The position numbers and the translations under genes were made by a program. A stretch of DNA of 64,000 nt, from positions 5,952,001 to 6,016,000 of the forward strand of contig NZ_CP018082.1 of assembly GCF_001886715.1 (NCBI RefSeq). The letters are read 5' to 3'. Positions within the stretch are counted from its first letter, which is position 1, and every line of letters starts with the position of its first letter. Below, in pieces: positions 33,489-42,500 of the stretch. This DNA is from Nocardia mangyaensis. Its GTDB lineage: Bacteria > Actinomycetota > Actinomycetes > Mycobacteriales > Mycobacteriaceae. Below the pieces are notes generated by a model. That model was not told where the DNA came from. It saw only the letters and a list, made by a program, of their open reading frames with translations, and made no database searches.

Positions 33489-36007
33489 CGCGGGTCCAGG
33501 CGCTCCAGCGACGCGGGCTGACCGGACGCCGTCGGGGTGCTGTTGATGGTCTCGGCACGATCGCCGCGAGCGGGTCCGAGCACCTTGCCCCGGCCGATCC
33601 GGCTCAGCGCGTCGCGCATGAACATCTCACCGCGCCGTTCCGGCGGAACCTGGCGCCCGGGCCCGACCGGTGGGGAGGTTTCCTCCCGCAGGATCTGCAG
33701 CAGGAACGGCGCCTCGTCGAGGTCGACTCCGAGCCATTCCAGGCTGTTGCGGGCCAGCGTCTCGTCACGCTGCCGGAACACGAACCGGTTCGGGATCAAA
33801 TTGTGTGCCGCACCCTGGAAGTCGGTGGCCGGATCGTGCGAGGCCAACCCGATAGCCGCCAGATGCTTTCGGCCGTCCCGGCTGAAGTCCGAGGTGACCG
33901 CGGCACCCACCTGGGTTTGAGTGAAGTGGTGGGCTTCGTCCCCGACCAGCAGACCGAATCTGCCGTTGTCGGTCAGGAAGGCCTCCCGCGCAGTGACCCC
34001 GACGAGTTCGTAGAGTGCCGTGCCGAGCCGCTTGGTCAGCGGCAACCGGTTGTACAGGTGGGGTGTGGTGAGCTCCTCGGCGGTCGGCAACGACAGGCCG
34101 TGGCTACGCACGACGGTCGCCGCCTCGGTCAGCCGCAGTGGTTTCAGCGTCGGGTCGAACAGCACCGGAACGCGGTCGGCCACCGCACCGAGCCGGGCCG
34201 CCAGGTCCGCGTACTCCGGGCCCGAACCCGGCTCGTCCCGCAACCGATGCGCGGCCCGCACCAGATCCAGCATGGAGTGGATGCCGTGCTCGGCGCGCCC
34301 CTTCTCCGTGAGCATGTTGCTGACGACCGCACCGGCGCTCGCCGTCGGGGACAGATCGAGCATCGGCAGCAGTGAGTCGAGTGCTCGTTCGCCCGCCACC
34401 TTGGCGTCGAACAGCCGCAACGGGTCGAGCGAAACCGTCGGGGTGGTCAGGTCGATCACCACCGCGTCGTCGATGGCGGCGGCGAAATGCGCCCATTCGC
34501 CGACCTGGCTGCGATCGATCGCCAGGAACTGGCCGCCCATGTCATGGACGAGCACCGCCATCAGTTTGAGGAAGAACGACTTTCCCGAACCGAGTTCCCC
34601 GGTCACCGCGAACGATGCGGACAGGTCGTGCAGCGCCGCCTCCATGATCCCGAAGTGGATGGGCTCGTACTGACCGGACAGCAGATTGATCCCGATCACC
34701 GGGCCGCTGTCGTCGCCGATCTCACTGGAGGTGAACGGAACAAAGCCCGCCCACATGTCGGAGGGGACGATGTGGGCGAAATCCTCGAACGCTCGCCGGC
34801 CGGGACTGCCGGGAATCAGCATCGACCACAGGTCGACCTGCGCGCCCACCGGTGCGGTCAGTTCGACCTGAAACCGCTTGTAGCGGCGCTTGAGTGCGTT
34901 GACCGCGTCGAGTGTCGCCTCTCGCGAGGGCCCGCCGACCGCGATGACGGTGGTGAACGACACCTCCGACTCGCCGCCGTTCACCTCGAAGTGGTTGTTG
35001 TATTCGCTGAGCAGCTGCGCCTTCGACATCAACGTGTTGTGCGCGAAGGAAACCTCGGTATCGCGCTGCTCCATCTGTTCACCGAGACGGCGGAGGCCGA
35101 GTTCGTTGTTCTGCAATACCTCGTCGGCGGATCTGGTGGATACCCGCATCCCCCAGTCGACGGTCACATCCCCGAGACCATCGAGCATATCGAGGAATTC
35201 GCTGCCGCCGGGGAAGGTCATGCCACCGTACGGAAAGGAACGTGGCGTGAGCACCGACTGATAGGACGGGCGATCGGCCCGGTCGGGCTGTACCACCTTG
35301 ATCACCGGAGTGAACGACGGCCGGAGCCGGTGCGCATTGTCGGCCTGCGCACCCTCGTCCAATGCGGCAGAACGAAATACGGCCGCGGTGGCGTCCTCGA
35401 GCATTCCGACCCTGGTGGGTGCGGCCGGGTCCCCGATCGCGCCACGGGACAGATAGTGCTCCCACAGCCACTGGAACAGCGCGGCCGGAACCGGGGTCGG
35501 CTGGAAATCGCCGCCTATCCTGGACAGGATCTTGCTCGCCTCTTCGTCGTAGGAAGCCAAGTCGGTCCGCGAGATCGCCGTGACATCGACGGTACTGTTG
35601 CCACGCCACAGGCCCGCCAGGGACGAGATCCCCGTGCCGATGGAACCCACCGGAATGGACAGCAGGTAGATCCGCGTCTGGGGCACGATCGCCTGAATGC
35701 GCTCGTAGGAGGCGACGACCTCGGCGGCGTAGTCCTCGCAGTCGTCGAGGTCGACGCCCTCGACCATCTTCCGGAGCACGTCGAGGGTCTCGAGGCGGGC
35801 CTGGATACCGAGCAGCAGTGATCCATTGGGCACATTGGTGATCAGGGCGTGATGCGCCAGCTTCACGTCGTACTTGTCGCGTGGCGAGCGCAGCCCGTAC
35901 CCGAGCGGGTCGATGAAGTAGGTCGCCGTCACCAAGCCCGTGTGGGTGAACTGCAGGTTCCCACGGATCGCCGCGGTCGGCTGGATATCGCGCCCGGATG
36001 CCATCAT
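33485..36007 (-). CDS. VirB4/TcpF-like secretion ATPase
   Basis: 840 aa. Walker A 'GELGSGKSFFLK' at 470-481, Walker B 'FGLLVGDEAHHF' at 684-695, and a VirB4-type N-terminal domain with 'FAHNTLMSKAQLLSEYNNHFEVNGG'. The sequence after Walker B (SRDGRKHLAAIGLASHDPATDFQG) matches the conserved 'R..gg.~.~~sQ~p~D~' region of VirB4/TraC proteins. It would energise assembly of, or transport through, the T4SS-like channel at the inner membrane. It overlaps both neighbours by 4 nt (ATGA). Length and motifs appear complete. Confidence 0.88.
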   Translation of the reverse strand: MMASGRDIQPTAAIRGNLQFTHTGLVTATYFIDPLGYGLRSPRDKYDVKLAHHALITNVPNGSLLLGIQARLETLDVLRKMVEGVDLDDCEDYAAEVVASYERIQAIVPQTRIYLLSIPVGSIGTGISSLAGLWRGNSTVDVTAISRTDLASYDEEASKILSRIGGDFQPTPVPAALFQWLWEHYLSRGAIGDPAAPTRVGMLEDATAAVFRSAALDEGAQADNAHRLRPSFTPVIKVVQPDRADRPSYQSVLTPRSFPYGGMTFPGGSEFLDMLDGLGDVTVDWGMRVSTRSADEVLQNNELGLRRLGEQMEQRDTEVSFAHNTLMSKAQLLSEYNNHFEVNGGESEVSFTTVIAVGGPSREATLDAVNALKRRYKRFQVELTAPVGAQVDLWSMLIPGSPGRRAFEDFAHIVPSDMWAGFVPFTSSEIGDDSGPVIGINLLSGQYEPIHFGIMEAALHDLSASFAVTGELGSGKSFFLKLMAVLVHDMGGQFLAIDRSQVGEWAHFAAAIDDAVVIDLTTPTVSLDPLRLFDAKVAGERALDSLLPMLDLSPTASAGAVVSNMLTEKGRAEHGIHSMLDLVRAAHRLRDEPGSGPEYADLAARLGAVADRVPVLFDPTLKPLRLTEAATVVRSHGLSLPTAEELTTPHLYNRLPLTKRLGTALYELVGVTAREAFLTDNGRFGLLVGDEAHHFTQTQVGAAVTSDFSRDGRKHLAAIGLASHDPATDFQGAAHNLIPNRFVFRQRDETLARNSLEWLGVDLDEAPFLLQILREETSPPVGPGRQVPPERRGEMFMRDALSRIGRGKVLGPARGDRAETINSTPTASGQPASLERLDPR

Positions 36008-36501
36008 CGTGCGTCCCGCGTCGGATCGCCCGTTCGTCCGGCGGCCAATTCGAGCATTCCGCTCGCCAGCGCGCGGCCGCGCGGCTCCGGTCGAGACACA
36101 CCATCGGCGTCGGGCAGGATGACGACCACCGAGTCCTCGATGTAGACGGAGTAGCGGGCAGAATCGGGGCTGACCGGCATTCCGGAGGCGGACACCGGCT
36201 TCCGGATCAGGATCAGCCTGCCGAACCAGATCATCCGGGAGAGCAAACGGACCCCGGTGTACGGGACGAGCCCGAGCGCGAACACCACGATCACCGTGAG
36301 CACCAGGCCGATGATGAAGGTCACTGCCGGATTACCTGGAATCGACATGGCGGCAACCGAAGTGACCACCATGAGTCCGACTCCGGCGGCAACCTGCGGC
36401 AACGTGTACGGCCCGAAGGGGATCTTCTGCCCGTTCTGCGCCTTGCCGATCATGGTGGGAACACGCTTGATCTGCGTGAAGACGCGGATGACCTCGGCCA
36501 T
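36004..36501 (-). CDS. TcpE/PrgI-like conjugation membrane protein
   Basis: 165 aa with two adjacent transmembrane helices (about 33-52 and 60-85: 'VAAGVGLMVVTSVAAMSIPG' and 'FIIGLVLTVIVVFALGLVPY'). Flanking basic segments start 'VFTQIKRVPTMIGKAQNGQKIPFGPYTLPQ'. Size, topology and position just before the VirB4-like gene match TcpE/PrgI proteins of Gram-positive T4SS. It overlaps the gene before it (TGATG) and the ATPase (ATGA). Confidence 0.7.
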   Translation of the reverse strand: MAEVIRVFTQIKRVPTMIGKAQNGQKIPFGPYTLPQVAAGVGLMVVTSVAAMSIPGNPAVTFIIGLVLTVIVVFALGLVPYTGVRLLSRMIWFGRLILIRKPVSASGMPVSPDSARYSVYIEDSVVVILPDADGVSRPEPRGRALASGMLELAAGRTGDPTRDAR

Positions 36502-36761
36502 CAGTACCCCCCGACGGGCCGATCGGGAATGACGGTACCGACCTCGGCACGCGAGTAGTTGATGAGTGTGGGCAGGACCCAGATCAGAACGCCGGCCAGA
36601 ATCGCCGAGCCGGCGACGGCCAGCATCTTCCCGGGCGACAGCCGTTCCTTGACGGCCTCACTGATCAGCACACCGATACCCACGATCGCGATCAGGATCA
36701 GACCTGCCCAGCGAACGAAAAGCAGTATGCCGTAGAGCATATTCGTGAGACTGCTACCCAT
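36501..36761 (-). CDS. Small two-TM T4SS protein (VirB2/pilin-like)
   Basis: 86 aa from ATG 36761 (GGGAG upstream). It has two hydrophobic helices, 'LLFVRWAGLILIAIVGIGVLI' and 'MLAVAGSAILAGVLIWVLPTLI', joined by a short charged loop (SEAVKERLSPGK). This is the plan of VirB2/TrbC-like subunits and of small TcpB/TcpD-like proteins. No signal peptide or circularisation sequence is obvious, so pilin function is only a guess from size and order. Confidence 0.6.
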   Translation of the reverse strand: MGSSLTNMLYGILLFVRWAGLILIAIVGIGVLISEAVKERLSPGKMLAVAGSAILAGVLIWVLPTLINYSRAEVGTVIPDRPVGGY

Positions 36762-36772
36762 GCTCGCTCCCG

Positions 36773-37786
36773 TTAGTTCTGCGTCGCCGGCGGCACTGTC
36801 ACCGAGGGCGAGGACGATGTCGTCGGTGCCGCGCTCTGTTCCCGAACCGCGGTCGCGTCGCCGGAGACGACGGCGATCGGATCCGGCAGTGCCGGTATGG
36901 AATCGATGGTCTGCACCTGCCACTGTTCCTCGACGCGCACCATCGTCAGCGGATAGTCCAGCGGCGCCAGCGTGTCTGCGCCGACCACCGGGGTCACGGT
37001 CGCCAGCACCTGCGCACGCGATCCACCGGCTCCACAGCTGGAGTCCTCGGCCGACACCGAGACCGACTCGAACCCGGTGAACGGCGCGGGCCGCAGAGCG
37101 GCGATACCGGAATCGTGGCTGGTGTATCGGGTCACGTCGCCTGAGCCGGTGAGAAAGGCGTCGAGGAAGCCGACAGCGACATCGGCCACCGGCGATTCGG
37201 CACCGCAGGGCGCGGAGTAGGTCGAGAGCAGATCCTGTCCCTTGGCGGGTGGCGCAACCAGCCAGGGACGCGAAAGCGCCCGCAGACGACCGTGATTCAC
37301 GGCGACGCCCACCCGGTAGTACTGCGGCATCGACCGTGCGGATGCCTGCTTCGCGCCGGTGGCGTTCGGTGTGTTCCCGGGGCGGACCGACACCGTCACC
37401 GACCAGATTTCGATGGGCGTGCCCGCCCTGGTCCGCCGGACCGACACTACGGCGGGATCGGCGACCTGCCGAGCGGTTGGCGGCAGCCCGATCGAGTTAC
37501 CACCACCGAGGAAATCGGCGATTCGATCCTGATCCCCAGCGGTGGCGCCAAGATAGGCGACCACGAATTCCTGCGCGAACGAACCGGCCAGCGCAGCATT
37601 CCCCACGATCGACACCGTCGTATCGTCCGACGGGCCGGGCGGCGCTTCGGAAAACCAGCTCAGGACAGCATGCCCGCCGCCGAGTATCGCGAGCCCGGCC
37701 AGCACAGTGAAGATCAGATTGTCGCGACGGCGTCGGGCAACCATGCGCCGCAACAGCGCATCCCCCGAATCCACCCGCGCGTTCAC
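36773..37786 (-). CDS. TcpC-like conjugation protein
   Basis: About 337 aa. A basic cytoplasmic N-terminus, one transmembrane helix (about 25-45, 'IFTVLAGLAILGGGHAVLSWF'), then two NTF2-like domains. The first has 'NAALAGSFAQEFVVAYLGATAGDQDRIADFLGG'; the second has 'PVADVAVGFLDAFLTGSGDVTRYTSHDSGI'. A Thr/Ser/Pro tail follows. This is the TcpC (VirB8-like) architecture from Gram-positive conjugative elements, forming the outer face of the channel. It is the first gene of the operon. GTG 37786 is chosen for AGGTGAGG upstream; a GTG at 37798 is less well placed. Confidence 0.78.
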   Translation of the reverse strand: MNARVDSGDALLRRMVARRRRDNLIFTVLAGLAILGGGHAVLSWFSEAPPGPSDDTTVSIVGNAALAGSFAQEFVVAYLGATAGDQDRIADFLGGGNSIGLPPTARQVADPAVVSVRRTRAGTPIEIWSVTVSVRPGNTPNATGAKQASARSMPQYYRVGVAVNHGRLRALSRPWLVAPPAKGQDLLSTYSAPCGAESPVADVAVGFLDAFLTGSGDVTRYTSHDSGIAALRPAPFTGFESVSVSAEDSSCGAGGSRAQVLATVTPVVGADTLAPLDYPLTMVRVEEQWQVQTIDSIPALPDPIAVVSGDATAVREQSAAPTTSSSPSVTVPPATQN

Positions 37787-37843
37787 CGCTTTCCTCACCT
37801 GTCAAAGCGTAGTGAGGACACCGGGTCCCTCCCCGCGACGCTG

Positions 37844-37860
37844 TTCCCAGGAATGGGGAA
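37844..37860 (-). promoter_or_regulatory. Palindrome upstream of the T4SS operon
   Basis: TTCCCA-GGAA-TGGGGAA on the plus strand, between the stop of the GAF/PAS-like gene (37864) and the TcpC-like gene. It lacks a -10 at the usual 5-nt spacing. TACGCT about 32 nt further on is a possible -10, so this site may act from a more upstream position. Confidence 0.5.
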
Positions 37861-37863
37861 CCG

Positions 37864-39006
37864 CTACGACGCGCGGTCGAGGCGGCCCCGCCCGGAGATA
37901 TGGCGACGCAATTGTTCGTCGTACCCGAGCGGTTCGGGCAGCCGGCAGGGGCCCGGCCGGTTCGATTCCGCTTCACCGCAATCATCGGCCAGGCGTAGCT
38001 CACCGATCACGAGCTGGCTGCGCGAAAAGCCGGGGTAGGGATAGAGCCGCAACCACGTCGGAAGATAACAACCGGAATAGCCAAGCATTCGCACGGTCAC
38101 GTCTGCGGTTTCCCCCGCCCGGATGCTGTCGCACACGGTGACCAGTCGATCGCGATCATCGGGATGGAAAACATCAACGGGGCGATACAGATACTCCCAC
38201 CGCACCCAGGAGGCAGGATCGGTCAGCCAGTGCGAGATCGAGGTGTGCTCGAGTTGGATGACGGCGAGATGGGTTCCGGCACGCCGGTGCGCCTCCCGCA
38301 GACCGACCTGTTCCAGTGTGGGCCAGGCCGGGGGCGCCGGCTGCTCGCTGATGTCCTCGATCAACAGCCACGCACCTCGCTCCCGGGAACGAGCCGCGAC
38401 CCGCCACCGGCCCAAGGGTCCGGCCGCCCGGCCCGCCCGTGGTGCCACGGCCACGTCGAATTGGAGCTTGTCGCCAGGGCCCGGGTCGTACAGGAGGTCG
38501 AGCACCTCGCCGTGACGGTCGAACACGGCGGCCCGGTGAAAGAGTTCGGCAATGGACATGGTCGGCACGTGCTCGTCGGCGGAAACGCCACGCAGGGCGC
38601 TCATCGCCATGGGCTGGTGGACGGTCTGGTCGTCGAGATCCCACACCGCACCCACCGCCGAGGGCGGCGGGGTAACCGCACCCGCGGGACCAATCCACAA
38701 TTGGACAGCGTGCACTCCACCGGTGGGGCCGAGTACCGGTCGCGCCCGGACCAGATGCAAGCCGGCCGAAGTCGGCAACTCCCGATCCATCCCCGTCCCC
38801 TGCTGCCGGACAGCCTCGACGATATCGACGACTCCGCGGGTGGTGATGCTGTCGTACACGGCCGGAGTCCTGGTGAGCACGCGCTGCAACACCCGGCGCA
38901 GACTCGCGAACGCCCGCGGTTCGCCACCCACGGTCGCGACCGACATGGTGCGGGGCGCCAATGTCTCCACCGTGACCCACGGGATTGCCCGACCTGATTC
39001 CCTCAT
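37864..39006 (-). CDS. GAF/PAS-like sensory protein (DUF5593-type)
   Basis: About 380 aa from ATG 39006, where AAGGA lies 5 nt upstream (earlier ATGs at 39036 and 39057 lack one). The N-terminal third reads 'WVTVETLAPRTMSVATVGGEPRAFASLRRVLQRVL'. The middle has 'VHAVQLWIGPAGA' and 'GAVWDLDDQTVHQPMAMSAL'. The C-terminal half has PAS-like text 'EYLYRPVDVFHPDDRDRLVTVCDSIRAGETADVTVRML'. Actinobacterial proteins of this plan are annotated as GAF/PAS-like with DUF5593. No DNA-binding or kinase domain is present. It sits directly upstream of the T4SS operon in the same orientation and could sense a ligand for it. Confidence 0.6.
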   Translation of the reverse strand: MRESGRAIPWVTVETLAPRTMSVATVGGEPRAFASLRRVLQRVLTRTPAVYDSITTRGVVDIVEAVRQQGTGMDRELPTSAGLHLVRARPVLGPTGGVHAVQLWIGPAGAVTPPPSAVGAVWDLDDQTVHQPMAMSALRGVSADEHVPTMSIAELFHRAAVFDRHGEVLDLLYDPGPGDKLQFDVAVAPRAGRAAGPLGRWRVAARSRERGAWLLIEDISEQPAPPAWPTLEQVGLREAHRRAGTHLAVIQLEHTSISHWLTDPASWVRWEYLYRPVDVFHPDDRDRLVTVCDSIRAGETADVTVRMLGYSGCYLPTWLRLYPYPGFSRSQLVIGELRLADDCGEAESNRPGPCRLPEPLGYDEQLRRHISGRGRLDRAS

Positions 39007-39564
39007 CGGTTCCTTAGCTGCCTTCTTGCCTGACATCAGTACCGCACCGCATGCCACCAGCGGATGCGCAAGCCGTTCGGTAGCACAGGAAACGAACTTA
39101 CCTGATGGCCCGATGTCCAGCGGCGCGTCATAAGGGACAGTTACCCAGCCGAAACGTGCCGCGCCGTCGCCGACGCTCGGCGCCCGCTGCCACCACGGGT
39201 CGCCAGGTGTCGAGCCCGTGGTTCCGGGAGCAACAGCTCAGCGAGCCAACATGTTCCCGGCTTCGCCGAGTTCTTGCGGCTACCACGGCAAATGAGACGT
39301 CATGGTCCGAACGTGGACCACCCTGACGGTTCCGGGAGCGGAGAGGAGGCATTGGCACCGAGCAATCATGCAGAAGGCCTCCGCATCATCAACGATGCCG
39401 CACACAACATCCAGGACGCGAGACATGGGACTCCTTGCCGTCAGCAGAGACACGGGTGTAGCTTATCTTATTGTACCGTTACATAGCGGTACATCACTCA
39501 AGTAGCATCCTATCGACAACTAGTCAGGAGCTCACACCGTGTCGAGCCATCGGGAAGGCGTGCG
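39007..39564. other. Intergenic region before glutamate dehydrogenase
   Basis: About 560 nt. The left 400 nt show nothing supportable. The right end is AT-richer and holds the dyad at 39473-39492 and the probable promoter of the glutamate dehydrogenase gene. Confidence 0.5.
39473..39492 (+). promoter_or_regulatory. Glutamate-regulon dyad upstream of glutamate dehydrogenase
   Basis: GTACCGTTACATAGCGGTAC, an inverted repeat with perfect 6-bp arms and an 8-nt centre. It is preceded by AT-rich TTATCTTATT, as at the gltS site in the same relative orientation, and followed by TAGCAT as a -10 candidate. Dyads of about 20 bp between promoter elements are typical of MerR operators. Confidence 0.6.
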
Positions 39565-42500
39565 TTGACCATGCGGCCCACGCAACACCGATCAACCACT
39601 ACTCCGACCTCCAATACCGATCCACGCGCGCGCACCGAGATCGCCGACGTCCTCCGGGATGATCCGACATCATTGCAGATGGCGTACTTCCGCCAAGTGC
39701 GTTCCGGCGCCGCGTTATTGAGTTCCGACGAGTCCGAACACATCTTCCGCCGACACGTTGCCCTTGCCACCACCCGAGCCGACGGAACCGCTACCACCCG
39801 CGTGTATCACCCGGCCGAACCGAACGGCATCGGTCCGGCCGTTCAGGTCGTCAATACGGATATGCCGCTGCTGGTCGAGTCGCTGGTCTCTACCCTGCGC
39901 CGGCTCGGCGCCACCGTCACCCACGTCATCCATCCGATCTTCGACGTGGTCCGCGACCCGGACGGGCGGCTGGTCTCGCTGGCGCTGCACGACGGCGACA
40001 GCGCCGCCGCGTACCCCGACAGCGGAACGATCCGGGAGTCGTGGATACACATCCAGTTGGGCGCCGCGACCGAGAACACTGTCCTCGCGACGATCGGGGC
40101 AGCCCTCCCGCCCCTGCTCATCGACCTGCGCCACATCGCGGACAGCGCTGTAGCCATGCAACGCAGGCAGTCCCATCTCGCCGATCAGGTCTATTCGGCC
40201 GCCCCGCCGTACAGCAGGGCCGACCCGGCGGAGGCGAGCGAATGCGCGCGGCTGTTGCGCTGGCTCGCCGACGACCGATTCGTCCTGCTGGGATACGCCC
40301 GGTACACGATCGCCGCGGAGGCGGACCCTGCCGATCCCACCGCCATGCGCCCGGTGCCGGACACCGGGCTCGGGCTACTGCGGGCGGGATCCGCGACCGC
40401 CATCGGCATCCCGGAACCCGCGGCGGATCGCGGCCTGCTACGTCTGGCACGCGGTTCCGCCGAATCCGCGGCCCCGGGCTGGATCGATCCCTATCTCGTC
40501 GGAATCGCCGAGTACGACTCCGACGGCCAGGTAGTGGGCGAGCAGCTGTTCGTCGGCACCTTCACCGTCACCGCCCTGCACGAGAACATCCTGGACATTC
40601 CCGTGATCGAACACCGGGTCCGTCAGGTCCTCGAATGGGCCGGGTTCGAACTGAACTCGTTCTCCGGTCGCTCGATGCTGGAGGTGATGCAATCCTTCCC
40701 ACGGGTCGAACTGTTCTCCTCGGACACCCGGCGACTGTTCGACACCACGTCCGCGGTGCTCACTCTCGGTCAGCGGCGTCAGGTGCGCCTGTTCCTGCGA
40801 CATGATCCGCGGAACAAGACGGTCTCGTGCCTGGTCTATCTACCGACGGACCGATACAACACCGCTGTGCGGCTGCGGATGCAGCACATCCTGCTGGCCG
40901 CTTTCGACGGTGAACACATCGCCTACTCCGCGCGCGCCACCGAATCCGAGCTCGCCAACATCTATTTCACCGTCCACCGCAGGAAGCCCGCCGGGCCGGC
41001 CGACCTCTCCGAGGCACGGCGCCAGCACCTGCAGGACCTGCTCTACGCCACCACCCACACCTGGGCCGACCGACTGGTGGCCGAGGCCGCGACCACAGCG
41101 GCGGTGAACTCCACGACGGCGAAACGCTACGCCGACAGCTTCCCCGACGGTTACAAGGAGAGCTTCACCCCGAGTCACGCGCTGGCCGATGTACAGCGCC
41201 TCGAGCAGCTCGGCGACGACGCGATCGACATGCACCTGTCCCGAGCCGCCGATGCCGCGGTCGGCGACTGGCAGTTCACGCTCTACGTCAGCGGGGCGAG
41301 CGTCTCCCTGAGCCGAGTGCTGCCGATCCTGCGCAGTCTCGGCGTCGAGGTGCACGACGAACAGCCCTACCCGATCGAGCTGCCGGATGCCCGACCTCGC
41401 TGGATATACCGGTTCAACCTGCGCGCACCACGAGACCTCCTCGACACCGCCCTCGACGGCGCGATCGACGCCGCACTCACCACGGCCGAGGCCCCTCCCG
41501 CGGTGGTCTCCGATGTCCAGCGACGGTTCTCCGAGGCTTTCGCGGCCATGTGGTACGGGCGCGCCGACACCGATGGACTGAACGAACTGGTGCTTCGCTC
41601 CGGGCTGCACTGGTACGAAGTGACCGTGCTACGCGCCTACGCGGCATACCTGCGCCAGGCGGGGTTCGCCTACAGCCAGAGCAACATCACGCGGGTCCTG
41701 TTGCAGCAGCCCGGCGCGGCGCGGGCCTTCGTTGAGCTCTTCGGTGCGTACTTCGATCCCGATCGCAGCGACCCGGCCAGGGTGGGTTCGATCGAGTCCG
41801 AGTTACGGGCTCTGATCGACGCTGTCACCAGCCTGGACGCCGATCGCGTCCTGCGTGCGTTCCTCGGCCTGATCGGCGCCACGCTGCGAACGAACTACTA
41901 CATGACCGGATCACCGGCCATCGAACAGTCGCGGACGCCGGTGTCGCGGGAGTATCTCGCCATCAAGTTCGCCCCGCAACAGATCGATGAACTGCCGAAA
42001 CCGAAGCCGCAGTATGAGATCTACGTGTACTCGCCCCGGGTCGAGGGGGTGCACCTGCGGTTCGGTGCGGTCGCCCGCGGCGGCCTGCGCTGGTCGGATC
42101 GTCGGGAGGACTTCCGCACCGAAATACTCGGTCTCGCCAAAGCACAGGCGGTCAAGAACGCGGTCATCGTCCCGGTGGGGGCGAAAGGCGGCTTCGTCGT
42201 GAAGAATCCGCCCGCCACGACCGGTGATCCGGCCGCGGATCGGCAGGCACTACGCGACGAAGGAGTGGCCTGCTACCGCACCTTCATCTCCGGTCTACTC
42301 GACCTCACCGACAATATCGACAACCGCACCGGCGCGGTCCTCGCGCCCGGTCGGGTGATTCGCCGCGACAGCGACGACACCTATCTCGTGGTGGCCGCCG
42401 ACAAGGGGACCGCGACGTTCTCCGACATCGCCAACGACGTCGCGCGCCGATACGACTTCTGGCTCGGCGACGCCTTCGCCTCCGGCGGATCGGTCGGCTA

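Noticed and set aside
27903..37860. Integrative conjugative element
   Set aside because: No integrase, relaxase, coupling protein or flanking direct repeats were found; GC content and codon use match neighbours.
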